Source: Helopsaltes ochotensis (lineage: Eukaryota; Chordata; Aves; Passeriformes; Locustellidae). From it: a DNA stretch of 64,000 bases. Position numbers and translations under genes: made by a program. The DNA lies in the NCBI GenBank assembly GCA_013400155.1, contig VXBM01000882.1:21880-85879 (forward strand). The letters are read 5' to 3'. Positions 1 through 11,115 of this stretch are shown here, piece by piece. The stretch's first letter is position 1. Each line of letters starts with the position of its first letter. Under the pieces are notes generated by a model. The model was not told where the DNA came from. It saw only the letters and a program-made list of their open reading frames with translations, and did no database searches.

Positions 1-259
1 GGGGCCACGGGCGGGCAGGAAGGCGGGCATGGAGCGGGCAGGGCGGCGGTCAGGAGCGCTGGGAGGGGGACGGGCGGCGGCTGGGACGGGCGGGCGTGGG
101 GCGGGACACGGCGACAGGCGGGGCTCGGGGGCAGCCGGTGTCCGGCCAAGCGAGAGGGAGGGCGAGTACGTGAGGGAGAGCAAGGGCCAGCGAGGGCAGA
201 GGAGCCAAAAGGCAGGCTGGGGGCAGGGCGAAAAGGACAAAAAACAGGCTACAGCCAGA
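1..259 (+). promoter_or_regulatory. CpG-rich island; candidate promoter and untranslated first exon of PAM
   Basis: The first 230 bases are strongly GC-rich with many CG pairs and repeated GGGCGG-like boxes, unlike the AT-rich DNA that follows. This is typical of a vertebrate CpG-island promoter. A strong donor consensus, CCAGA followed by GTAAGT, places a possible exon end at 259; a weaker donor (AC, then GTGAGG) lies at 169-170. The open frames here are compositional and match nothing I know. The nearest gene downstream on the same strand is PAM, whose coding starts at 45055, so this may be its first, non-coding exon about 45 kb upstream. That link is inference. The island could belong to another transcript or to a divergent gene left of the window. 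No TATA box is obvious. Confidence 0.45.
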
Positions 260-1406
260 GTAAGTAGTAGACCTCAAGCCTGGGCAAAATGACAAGACCA
301 AATGCCCCAACTTAGAAAGCCCTGACTCAAAAATCCTGACCCAAAAAAGCCCCAAAGCTTGTGACTCAGCTATTTTTATGCCCCTGTCTCCTCCCAAGGT
401 CTGCCTGCTGTCAGGAGACCACTGGCCCAGTCCAATATCCCGCTGCAGTCCATGGGTGGAGACCTTTTTCCATCTGTTTGGAGAACTCCTCTGGTGTCCC
501 TGGTGATCTCCTGCTGCCTGCCTGTCCCGTGTCAGACATGAACTGGTTGCCAGGCAAAGTCTCCCCAGGGACAAGGCTTTCCTCCATCTTCTCCTAGTCT
601 ACTCCTGCAGGTGCACTAGGATTCCTGCAAGCCCTCCCCCACATGCTTCTGACAACCTGTGTTGAGACAGAATCAAAATTGAATGGGCTCTTCACATAGT
701 GGCAGTGAGTTATTACGGTCATTCTTTCATGGAATGGACTTACTGACTTTAGCATACCAAAGATGTTTCAACATTTTAGTTTGTGTGAAAGAAAATTAAT
801 AATTCTCACTTATGATTATGATTCTTTTACTCTGTAAGAGGTCAGTAGTACATAGCAAGGGTAAGGTAAAGCAATCTCTTCAAGGGTCATCAGAGCATGG
901 AGATCTTCCCCCACACAGCCATTCTCAAGACTCCCTTTGTGGTCATCTTTGGATGTTGATCAGCTCTACTGGCCTTTTAGTTCTCACTGGAGTGTCCTTT
1001 GAGCCCAAAACTATGCTGGGCAGGTGTGACTGAGCATCACTGTCACTACCAGGTTGCCAACAGATGTTGCTGTGGGTTTAATGTAACTGAGAATTCCCAG
1101 GGAGAATGCCCACTTCTGCTCTCTGTTGAAGGAATGGGAAGTGTCACTTTTGCAGAATATATGTTGTAGAACATATTAAGAGTATTGGTGAAGTGTTCTG
1201 AAATTTAGGACATAGTTTCTCGCACTTGGGCTAGTGTCTTGCCAGGAATCACTGTAAACAAGATTGTCCTTTCAGTACCAAGGAGCACCCCATCTTCTGT
1301 CTCAGACAGGAACCTGGTATCTGTTGCTGTGTGGTGATGACTGACAGTAGTTTGTAAGTACTGTAATCTTGGAGTCATGCCTTCCTGTGAAAAACGAGGT
1401 CCACCC
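260..1406. other. No gene seen
   Basis: AT-moderate single-copy-looking DNA with only short open frames that resemble no protein I know. If the CpG island is the PAM promoter, this is the start of intron 1. Confidence 0.5.
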
Positions 1407-1860
1407 TTTTTTTTTTGAAGATTATAAGTTTAATAAAGAAATTTAAAAATAGACAATTAGGAGATATAAAAGCAAAATACAATTCTCAGCTGAGGCTGGT
1501 GCCTAGCACGGAGCCACCCAGCACATACGCTTGCTGACAAAAAGTCTGTTCCTTAAAAAATATCCATATATTGCGTATGCGTATGTTTTTATGCCTAATT
1601 CATATATCCTTTTTAGGTAAGATTTTCTTTGTTAGTTTCAAGTATTCTGCAAATATTTTATCTAGCAGGCCCATGGGTGAGTGGCTCCAGATGGTCCACC
1701 ACGAGTCCCATAAATCCTGGTTATTTTCACTTGGATAAGATGTTTGACAATAGAGCAATGCAAGAATGAAGGATGACTCTTCTTCCTCTAGTCCATCAGT
1801 TTGCAGAGAAGAAAGAAAACCCAGTCTTCTACTTTTTAACACTTATGTTACAATCAAAAA
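1407..1860 (-). pseudogene. Possible 3' end of a poly(A)-tailed retrocopy, minus strand
   Basis: Read on the minus strand, the hexamer ATTAAA (complement of 1429-1434) is followed after 12 bases by a run of ten A (complement of 1407-1416). This is the spacing of a cleavage and polyadenylation site with a genomic tail, as left by LINE-mediated retrocopying. Upstream on the same strand an 80-codon open frame at 1842-1600 ends in a stretch rich in Trp and Leu, but I do not recognise it. No flanking target duplication was identified. It could also be the 3' end of the retroviral remnant that lies just upstream on this strand, or chance. Confidence 0.3.
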
Positions 1861-2143
1861 TATACATTCATGACATTTCTAAACTCTATTAATAAAATAA
1901 TATGGTACAATCTTTTTACAGTATTTTAATATTTGCAAAAATCCAACTATATACTGGGCATTTATAACACTTTCTATTCAGAATTATTAATGCTCATGTG
2001 AGCACTGTTGGCCAAATCCACCAAAAGGCAGGTAGATGGAAGAATTCCCAACTGGTTTTTCATAAGTATGCTTTACTAAACTGTTGAGCATGCTTTACTA
2101 AACTGGCTCCACAAGGTTGACGGGGATATGTGATAAACTCATG

Positions 2144-2643
2144 TTACCTGGTGTTCACCATCCTGCAGCTGGACCATTTCTCCTGGAAATGACGACCCTT
2201 ATTTGATTTAATGCAAGTGGAATACGTAACCATTGATTTAAAGTGTGAAAGCCTTTCATAATGACCTTCTGGTTGGCAGGGGAGGTAGGCAATACAGTCG
2301 GGCGCTTGTACATGTACCTGCCAGCACCAGTATTGCAAACCCTGGCCTTCTGGAAGTGGCCCAGTGTAATGTCCATCAGGTGTGGCCTGGGACCACCTAA
2401 TGCTCTATCTTTCCCTAGGGCTGTTGCGGCAGTTTTTCTTGCTTTTGTTATTTGTGGGTGTTCTTGAAAGACATTTTGAATGGTCTCCCTGGAGCAAGGA
2501 TTGCCTCTTACTTTGTTCCCATTTGTAGATGGCAAATATCCCTGAATGACTTGATTTCTTAGGAGAGTCCACTCAGCTAACACATCCTCACTAGTAGTTA
2601 TGGCAGAAATACCTGTGTTAGGTAACTGATCAGTGACTGACAC
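2144..2643 (-). pseudogene. Endogenous retrovirus integrase remnant, frameshifted
   Basis: The minus-strand frame from 2643 to 2155 is one of the longest open frames in the window (162 codons) and reads like the zinc-finger-to-core part of a retroviral integrase. After an upstream segment typical of the HHCC region comes a block with an Asp where the first core catalytic Asp is expected (near MDIT), then a Gly-rich turn and the stretch PTVLPTSPANQK. The region expected to hold the second catalytic residue lies in another frame (2338-2144) as IKSNKGRHF, so there is a frameshift and the key Asp reads Asn. The remnant therefore cannot be active. It lies downstream, on the same strand, of a reverse transcriptase remnant, which is the normal pol order. 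The style resembles class III (ERVL-like) elements, by inference only. Confidence 0.7.
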
Positions 2644-3137
2644 CGGGGCTGGAGAATCCCAGCTAGCTCATACCCTGTCCCGATGCCAAGAGTGGCTGCC
2701 CTTGGACTGCCCGCAGTCCAAGTAGCAGTGCAGAGCAAAGCTGCTCCCTACAGCATCAGCATATCTTTGCCATCGAGGTTCAAGCAAGAGAAGGCTTCCT
2801 CAACGATGTTTTTTCTCCAAGGTGGTGAGAGAGAGAGGGAGGGAGGGAGGGCAGGGTCCCACCCTGAAAGGGACAGAAAAGGAGATACCTTTTGACGGTA
2901 CCTGAGTTATCTGGGGGTGGAGCGGGGTGGGGGGGGAAGCAGGGATGAACCATTGGGATGAACAACTCCAAAACAGCATAGGCTACATGTCTCTCACAGC
3001 TGAGTAAGCAATGCTTTTACACACCAGACCCTCTTTGTATCATCCAGTCATCTGCTTGTCATTTCCTAGACCAGAGTGTGAAACCTGTGTATACTTCCCA
3101 GGAGCCAGAAAAAAGACTTCTGAAGCTGATTGTTCTT
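2644..3137. other. Interior of the retroviral remnant; purine-rich stretch
   Basis: This lies between the integrase and RT-side pieces of the minus-strand pol remnant, where RNase H is expected, but no readable domain remains. A GA/G-rich tract at about 2824-2940 (repeats of GAGA and GGGA, then a G-run) is the only distinct structure. Confidence 0.4.
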
Positions 3138-4627
3138 TCAGCATCGTAGATACAGCCATTGATTTAACATATTGCTTGCTCCTCCCTTTCCTTGATAGCT
3201 TAGGAAGGTTTGCTCAGCTATTTCAAAGGATGTTGCTTTCCACTGCAGTTTTTCTTTCACATTTCTTTTTGTCCAATCAGGGAAACACCTGTTCTCCTCT
3301 TGGGTTAATTGCTTATATACGGTGGGAATTGCTGTGCCCAAAGTAGAGACATGCTGTTGTTACCTAGTACAATTTGTCCTGTTTTCTCCTTTAAGGCCCT
3401 TACTTTGTTTTGGCTGGGAGATGTAAGCTTAGAAATGCACCATTTCCACTTGACCTTTTTTTTTTTTTTATATTATATTATATAATGATTTTCATATCTG
3501 GGCCAAATATGGTATAAATTGCCTCTGAAACCATCACAGACCAATAATTTTCTGTTTGTCTACTTTGCATTTCTGCTATATAAAGTATGATTTGTTCAGC
3601 TGATTTGGGCAACATTCTGTAAAGTGCCTGCCAAATTATCCTTCCAAATTTTACTCCTGCGGCAGTTCTCTGAATTTTCTTGTGGTTCATTTCCCAGCCA
3701 TGGTTTTACATTGCCTCAGTGACATTGCTCAGTGTCTTCTTGTTCAGTGATGTAGATAGCATCATCCCCCTAACAGAGTGATATACAGTGTGGGAAGTAC
3801 TGAGGTCTTCCAAATACCGGGATACCAGCCCATGGCAAATCGTGCGTCTGTGCAGACACCTTGGCGGCAGTACTGTGGGGGTGTATTGCCAAACCTGACA
3901 TGAGTGTGTGGATTGCTGCTCTGGCTCGTTAGCAGCTGGAATTCCAAAGAAAGCCTTCTCTGCACCCCAAGCCACGGCTTCGGAGATAGCTCACTGGCTC
4001 AGAGCACTTGGGCGCTTCACCTCTGTGTGTGGCGGCCTTGTTTAGCAGTCAGAACCAGCTGTCGTTCTCTGGGAGCAGTCAGGCATCCTCACTGTTTAGA
4101 TGGGGCTGCTGAAGTGGAGAACGGGCTATCTGAATGATTCCAGCCTCTGACAGCTATAATGATCTGGATGATCTTTAGGTAGCCTCTGGCTAGCCTGTAG
4201 CATTTTAATGCAATCTGTTTTGAGGAAGTTTCCAAATCAGCAAGATCTGTAACAACCTTTCTTACAGTGATAGCAGGAACCCCAGAAGAATATTTGCCTC
4301 TCTGTTATCTTGAAAGCTTTTCCTGCCATCAAGTCATACCCAGTAATATATTCATGTACTTAAGCTACCTGCGCTCTTGCCAGAAAAGACAAGTAGGAAC
4401 CCAGTTGTAATAGCAAAGAAGTATAACAAGTTTCTACCTTCTCCCCTGCTCTGTCTCTCCAAGCGATTAATTGTAATTACTTTATTTATTAGGTATAGAG
4501 ATGGGACCCTGTGAAATACAGTGACTTCAGGCCTATAACCATCAGAACCCTCATCCACTGGCAGAGGGAATACTGCAGTGTACTGCCAACATAATATAAG
4601 GTTTGTTAACTTTCTGTGAGATCTCAT
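3138..4627 (-). pseudogene. Endogenous retrovirus reverse transcriptase remnant, broken into several frames
   Basis: Minus-strand pieces in pol order: 4627-4352 resembles the start of the RT palm (PVDEGSDGYRPEV, then LINKVIT). Then 3975-3706 carries AFFGIPAANEPEQ and TVLPPRCLHRRTICHGLV, the palm segment just before the catalytic motif. Then 3690-3478 carries KIQRTAAGVKFGRIIWQ, the start of the thumb region. Then 3341-3138 has a Lys- and Trp-rich connection-like piece. Where the YxDD catalytic motif should follow, the frame reads YHSVRG, so the Asp pair is lost. Stops and frameshifts separate the pieces. The TICHGLV form suggests a class III (ERVL-like) retrovirus, but the exact family needs a search. 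No flanking LTRs were found with confidence. Confidence 0.72.
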
Positions 4628-7600
4628 CCACCCATTTCCCCTTCATGGGGAAGACCCAGATTTAGTATTTGAGCTACCAAATTGGGGTAGGGAGTGGTTC
4701 TGGTATACCAGGAGTGCTCTTTTCCCACTGAATATGAAAGCAGTAGGTGTACTCAGTCTATCCACTGCCCTGATTTGTTTTTGTGTATTCATCTATTTTT
4801 ATCTTTTCCTTGTTTATACTTTTTCATAAATAAAGGATGGTTTCCTGTCAATTTTGTATTTTGGGATTCCAGAGTGGAGTAAAATTTAAAACATTTCCTT
4901 TTGTGTAACTGTTTTCTGTGGAAGAGGATACATCTACAAGAGTGTTCACAATGTATCTTCCTCTGACAAGAAAGTGTGGGGGTGTATCTTTCGTGATGGG
5001 CATCTGCAACACACGTTGGCATGGGCACATTGGCAGATACTTTTGCAGGAGTGACCTGAAGTTTGATACCTGCTTTTATCCTCCTATGGGATACCAAGTG
5101 CACATTGCTTCTTTTTAACTGCTTTTATATGGTGTGATCTGTTTCACCTTCGAAAGAAGTTGAGTTGAACAAAGTAAATAGCTGCCAAATCTTCTACTTT
5201 GCTTGAGCCAAAGGAAGAAAAAATTATTCATACCTGCTTTTAGGCATCCATTACTGCTTTTATGTGATCTTCAAAAGAATCTCAGATTTGAAGGTTGATC
5301 TTCTGACAGTATTCTGTGCCTGATACTTGCTCTTGTACTTATAAGGATGTGTGAGGAGGATGCAGATGGATAATTCAATCCTACATTGTCTATATTACTA
5401 GATTGATTTGTGTACTTTAGTTTCTGTCATGATACATATCAGTGGAAATTTTGGGTATGTGTAGTGAATTGGTAACCAGTTCAGTCCTTCCATTTGCCTT
5501 ACCTGGCTTTGGAATCTAATCAGCCTGGAAACAAAATTACATACTTAGTCTCCTTATTTTATTTTTTGATAGGCATCAAAGCTAGCAATGTGTTAGAGAG
5601 AATTGGTAATTTTTTTTGGCCACCTGCAAAAGTCTTACCAACTTGTTGGATACACTACTACTGTTGTGATAACCATGTGGGTCTTGTGTGTGCACTCTAT
5701 CATTTTGATACTGTTGTGTTTCTTGGCCACCTTTTTGCCTGCCGAAAATTGTATTTCATAATTAGCTAATGTAGCAAGAAGTTGTCTATTCAGTCGATTA
5801 CTTGTGACTATTTCTTGCAGTAGCAGCTGGATCAGAAATTAATTGTAAGCATGAAGCAATTTGTTTTGGAAAACTTGCTTTAATCTGGCATGGTTTCTCT
5901 CAAATGTCTATGCTTAGTCTTACACCACTGCTTGATCAGAGCATCTTTGCTCTATGGAAATGATTGCTTCTTAGGTCTTCCCCAAGTGGCTTTTACTAAG
6001 ATTTGTCCCTATCCTGTTCTTGCTGCTTAGGGGTAAACAATTAGTTTCCAGTACCAATTCTACTTTTTACACAATGAAGTGGTAGAAAACTTGCTACTAT
6101 TCTCAGTGGATTCATTATGTGAATGTTTTATTCTGTTTCGCAACCTTAAGCTTCGGGAACAGGACTAAAATATTAGTTTTTTTTTTTTTTTTTTTTTTTT
6201 TTTTGTTACTTCCCCTTAAGTGTCTCAATATAAATAAATTATAACTAGTCTTTATAACTAATCTTTGGTTATAACCTCATACTTTAAAGGACTGTTTCTT
6301 TGTACTGCTGTCGGTATAGAACTTGTGAGATGTCCAACACTTCAAGATGAGCCTATAATTGTAGAGTTAGAGTGCACTGTAGTTGGGAGATCTGGTGGCA
6401 TGTTATGAGTGGGATTGTCATGCAGATTGTGTTAACTTTCTGTAAGTTTTCATGGGATTGAAATGAGTATCAGCACTTTAAATGAAGCTTGTCTCGTGAG
6501 AACTGTGTCACTCATTCTTAAAGTTCTGTTTAAAATGTATTTTGCTGCAGTAGTTAAACATTCATATTTAGGTTTTTCTTTGCTACTTTTTTCATATTTC
6601 AGAACAGTTGCCTCTCTAGCTGGTTTTGCTGTTGTCTTTGTCACATGTTTTCCTGTCCCCCTGTTCTTGGTTTGATTTGTTTTTCAAATGGTCTTGCTCT
6701 AGATCCAGAACTCTGACTATGTAGGAAATGGATCTAACAGACTTGGAATAGTATCTCTCTTCTGTTCAGGGAAGTCAATTTTCATTGAAGTACTTCCTTT
6801 ATTGCCAGCTCTGATACTTGAATTGTGTAAAATGAAACTTGGAAAAAAATGCATTATCAGTGTGAGCAGCACTGGTCTTAGAGCTCTTAGATAAAGTGGA
6901 ATAAAACCTGAGCTTAGTGTAACAAAAGTAACAAAATGCTCTCAAGCCATACTGCTGCCTAGATAACTTTGAAAATCTGCACCGGGGCTTTTCCGAATGC
7001 CGTATCACACTCCACAGAGAGGAGTGATTGCAGTGGGATGGTACCTCTATGTGAACTTCCAGTGTTCTCTAGTATCTACTGTTAGAGCCTAACAGTGGAT
7101 CAAGAGCATCTGACTTTGGCCAAGCATGTTCCCTTGGTTGGTCTGGTTTTGGAAGATGTAGCACCTAGGGCCTGAATTTGCAAACAGAAAGGATTAATGA
7201 TTTAATCAATATCAAACCCAGCTATATTTGTTTGTGTAAGTACAGTTTCCTGTCTTCTTTTTGTCATTTGAAGGTTTTGCTGCTACAAATAGTGTTCTCA
7301 ATACTTAGTTACCCTACTCTCCATAATCTCGTCTGTTGAGATTCTGTTCTATCCATTTAGTGGATATTTGTGCACAATACATTTACAAAATAGACTGTTA
7401 GATGTGAGTGCTTTTTGAAGAATTTGTGTTCACTGAAATATGATTTGGAAGTTTTTCAGGGTTCATGTTTCTTGGGATGTTGGCAGTTTCGGGTATAAGA
7501 TACCATCTGTAGTTACTAAGGTTTGTTGGTAATCTTGACAAATACGTGAGCCAGTAAAAGGGGTAGCCTTGGATTAAAGCCACCTTTGTCACTGTCATTT

Positions 7601-9187
7601 ACTGTCCCCATGGCTCCAGATTCCATTCTCCCTGTGGTTTCTTATTTGGGCTTTTACTCTGTTATTTTTGTTCTGGTTCTCTGTTTAACCAGTATCAATT
7701 TTTTTCTTTCTTAAACTAATTTCTTAAAAGCATGAAGACTTTCAATGTAGGCTATATTTTTCTCAGAATTGTTCCCATTAATTTCTCTCTCCCTTCCTCT
7801 AGTCAGGCAATCTCCAACTTGAAATTTGTGCTTTTCTTCTCTACAATAGCAAAGAAGCTGGGAGAGAGAGGAAACTAAAGGAAAGGTAACTTTATTCTTT
7901 ATTGCTTTTATTTCAGATAACTGGGTCTATCACCTGACCATGTCTCGTCAAAACCTTTTACGTCTGTAAGGAGAAGGAGTGCTATTTTGATAATATTCCC
8001 CACAAGTATTAGAATGTTAGAGCTGTTACTTTTGGTGCTTGTAGTCTTCTTGATTCCTTTTATTTTTTCTGTCAGTCACATTTATAATAGCTGCTTGCAA
8101 AAAAATAATATTGCTGAAGGGTAATCTTATGTATTTCCCAAATTTCTGGAAGTGTTTTGGTTTTTCTCCCTTTTTTTATTTCTACATTTCATTTTTTGGT
8201 GATTTTAAAAGTAATCAGCTTCCGTTGTTATGCCTTCAAAATATGCGGTAAAATAGTTTTTTACCTGGTTTTGACTCTTCTGAATTGGTCAGGTTTTCTG
8301 TAGGTTTTGAGGTTTTGTATTTCTATTTTGTAATAGTTCATTAGTTTGTTGCTTCCTCTGAATTTTATTTACTTCTGTCGTGTGGTATTTTTTTTTTCTT
8401 GAGAAATGAGTTGGGAAAATCAACATGTAGTTATTGTTTCATTGAATTGAGAAGGCCACTATTGAAAACTGCACCTGAACTTTTGACTTAGTGTTACTAG
8501 ATTTTTTCAGGAGCAAGTATTTCCAAAGAATGGAGTGTATTTTCTAATAGTATGTGATAGTCATTCTGTTGGTCAGTGCTAAGTACCTGTACATTCACAA
8601 CAGGGCTGAGTCTTCTTACAGTTAATGTGGTTGTCATTAAGAAATAAATCTTTTCTTTGGTTGACATTCAAATCATAGAGATCAGCATTTGTGTCTTGTT
8701 TTGTCTTTACATCCCTGTCAAGACAACTTGACCTACATACAACCTACAGTCCTTTGCTTAGGAAGAGTTTTCTGAGTTATTGTGTGTATGTATACATTAT
8801 TTGAATGTATACTCTCTTTTAAATTATAATAGTGTATATTCATTTATTACTAATGAACTGATGCTTAGACATGATGCTTTTTGAGTAAAATCTTTGTCAA
8901 GTGTTACATCTGGTTATTACTTCTATTTAAAGTTGTGGATGTTGGGTTTTTTATGTTTGTTTGTTAATGAATGGATAATAGTTGTCAACGGCAGCAATTA
9001 TCACTTGCTGACCATGTTCTGCACTGCAAGGTGAAATTTCAGTCGAGGCTAGATTGGGATAGTCAGATCTAAAAGTGCCTTGCCTTGTTTCATGGTTGCA
9101 TTACTACTTCGATGAAATCAGAGTCTGAACAGTTGTGTCAATCACTTACTGAGTGTGGCCTGTTTATTTTAAAATCTTCATGGGATA
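4628..9187. other. Non-coding stretch; no host gene seen
   Basis: AT-rich intron-like or intergenic DNA. A minus-strand frame at 5103-4789 could be more of the retroviral remnant upstream of pol, but I cannot assign a domain. A pure T-run of 28 bases lies at 6177-6204. Nothing else stands out. Confidence 0.5.
6177..6204. repeat. Poly-T tract, 28 bases
   Basis: Uninterrupted run of 28 T. Could be a slippage-prone homopolymer or the tail of an old minus-strand retrocopy; the sequence beside it is not recognised. Confidence 0.9.
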
Positions 9188-9768
9188 TGGTATGGGTTGG
9201 CCTTGGCTGACCTTGCCAGATCCCCACTCAGTTGCTCCTTCATTCTCCTTCCTCAATAGGATGAGCTTAGAAAATAGAGATGGAACAGCTCAAGGTAAAG
9301 ACAGGGAGATCGCTCATCAGTTACCATCATGAGCAAAGAGATTTACTTGAGGAAAATTAATTTTATTGCCAATTGAAAATACAGAGAAATGGGCTCCCAG
9401 TGGGCTGCAGCTTTCTTCAGGGCATCTTCAGCTGCTTTGACATGGGGTCTTTCATGGGTTGCAGGGTTGGTATCTGCTTCAACATGGGGCTTTTCAGAGG
9501 CTGCAGGTCCTTCTGCTTGAAGCACTTCCTCGTCTCGTCACTGTCCATGGTGTCTGCAGGGTTGTCCCTCACTTGTGGCTTTCACACACTGCTTTGCAAT
9601 GATTTGACATTTCATATGTGCACTTTTCTAGAGGTACCACCCTCCTGGCTAAGGGGCTCAGTCCCCTGCTCTGGTCATGTGGTATTATTCATGTTTTTGG
9701 CACATTCTGTCCTCACAGAAGCCACCCTGCAGGCACCTCACTGCTAGTACTTGGGCATGTAAACCAAA
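9188..9768 (-). mobile_element. Solo or truncated LTR of an avian endogenous retrovirus (family A)
   Basis: The left end carries a GGGTTGGCCTTGGCTG-like start, followed by a CTC-rich stretch and then TTAATTTTATTGCCAATTG. Read on the minus strand that last part gives an AATAAA polyadenylation signal near the end of the LTR. The right part holds several diverged GGGCTGCAG / CTGCTTC / ACATGGGG units, and closes with CTCACAGAAGCCACCCTGCAG. The same organisation recurs at 37123-37783, and the left end recurs at 40917-41038. Open frames here are shadows. No internal retroviral sequence adjoins it. Edges are approximate and no target duplication was established. Confidence 0.6.
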
Positions 9769-9960
9769 TAAAATTATTAATGAAAAATCAAAACTTGATA
9801 TTTAACATAATATGAATAATTCTGGAGACTCTTGTATGTGTATAGTCCTACAGGATGAGTTACACAGAATTAGTTAATGTTTTCTCATTGTGTTTGCACA
9901 TACATCTCTTCCAGTTGAAAATATCTAGTGACAGGTAAAATAATTAGTTTTCTTTGCAGA

Positions 9961-10325
9961 ATCACAGAACAGTCAAGGTTGGCAGGGATCTCTGGAACTC
10001 ACTGTGTACACCCACCTTGCTGGACAGGACCACCTAAAGCAGGTTGCCCAGAACCATGTCCAGATGGATTTTGAAAGTCTCCAAAGCTACGCTCTCTACG
10101 ACCTCACTGGCCTCCTACGCACTTCACAGATGATTCCTTCAGTCCTTGTGCACCTTTCCCAGTTGCCGTGATTCATCAAAGATTATGAAGAGTTGCAGTC
10201 GTGGGTACATTCCATCAGGAGCCATGGACTTACGTATGTCCAGCTGGCTTAAGTATTCCCTGACATGATCAACAGTATATCTCCCTTGCTCTAGACTTCC
10301 CCCAGGATGTGATAATGTCATGACA
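9961..10325 (-). mobile_element. CR1 LINE fragment, 3' end joined to an RT-domain piece
   Basis: At 9961 the plus strand begins ATCACAGAAC followed by a GGTTGGCAGGGATCT block, which is the reverse complement of the avian CR1 3' end. From 10321 to 10139 on the minus strand the frame reads VREYLSQLDIRKSMAPDGM, the N-terminal part of the CR1 ORF2 reverse transcriptase. The ORF2 sequence that should separate these two parts is missing between about 10110 and 10139, so this is an internally deleted copy or two adjoining copies. Not coding-competent. Confidence 0.85.
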
Positions 10326-10812
10326 TTTAGTATGACATTTCCTCTAATTTTCTAGCATAGAAGAACAAGAGATTGGTTCAAGTAAGGTTCCTTATATGCC
10401 TCTACATGCATATAAAGTACTTCATGCAGTAATTCAATAGATGTGGTTTATTTCAGTGGTAGTCACTGCTGCTGTTGACAGTTTCAGGTCCTCTCTGGTT
10501 TAGCTTTTGTCTAATATATGAGAGAACATCTGCAGTCACCTGTCTGCTGTGAAGCACTGTTTTCAATTTAGTGTTTATATATAAGCAGAGAATATGTTTT
10601 TAATGAAATTGTGATATTTCAGCCAAGGATTATAACTCTATGTAGGTTGTGTTGCTGTATTTAAAAAACAGCTAATATATTAGAGGGATCTTTTAATAGA
10701 TTTATGTGCAGATAAGGACAAAGTTGATTTGTTTGAGGGTCAGTTAAAGTCCCGCTTCTCTTAGCATATAGCTCTTTCTTTCCAATATATTATAAAGAAA
10801 ATATCTTCTCGG
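10326..10812. other. No gene seen
   Basis: AT-rich non-coding DNA without recognised features. Confidence 0.5.
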
Positions 10813-11115
10813 TAGCCATGGTGGAACAGAGACACATGGACCCCCTTGTCCATGCGAAGGCAATCACTTTATTGTAGAAAACACTTCCCTTTTATACCTT
10901 CAGCTTCCACCAGGCATCACCAAAACTTAACAGAAGAAGGGCACCCACTGGCTGGCCCTGCTGTGGCCTGCTGTCCATGCATGGCTGTCTCTCATTCCAC
11001 AATCGACCTCTAACTGTCCTGGCTGCGGCTCTGCCCTCCTACAGGGCTTTCTGGCACACATAAGATTTAATAACTATAACAATTATAACCCCATAGCCTA
11101 CACTTCTCTGCTTCT
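10813..11115 (-). mobile_element. LTR fragment with TATA box and poly(A) signal (minus strand)
   Basis: On the minus strand a TATAAA box (complement of 10891-10896) is followed after 17 bases by AATAAA (complement of 10868-10873). Next comes GTGATTGCC and a CATGG-rich downstream part ending in ACCATGGCTACCGAG. This compact TATA, AATAAA, R-U5 arrangement is typical of retroviral LTRs of the ERVK or alpha-like type. Upstream on that strand (10920-11100) is a GC-richer U3-like block. No second LTR or internal region is seen nearby, so it is a solo or truncated LTR. The outer edges are approximate. Confidence 0.6.

Noticed and set aside
50..574. 174-codon minus-strand open frame at the left end
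   Set aside because: It runs through the CpG island into AT-rich DNA, with Pro/Arg/Ser-rich composition expected from GC-rich DNA and no recognised domain.
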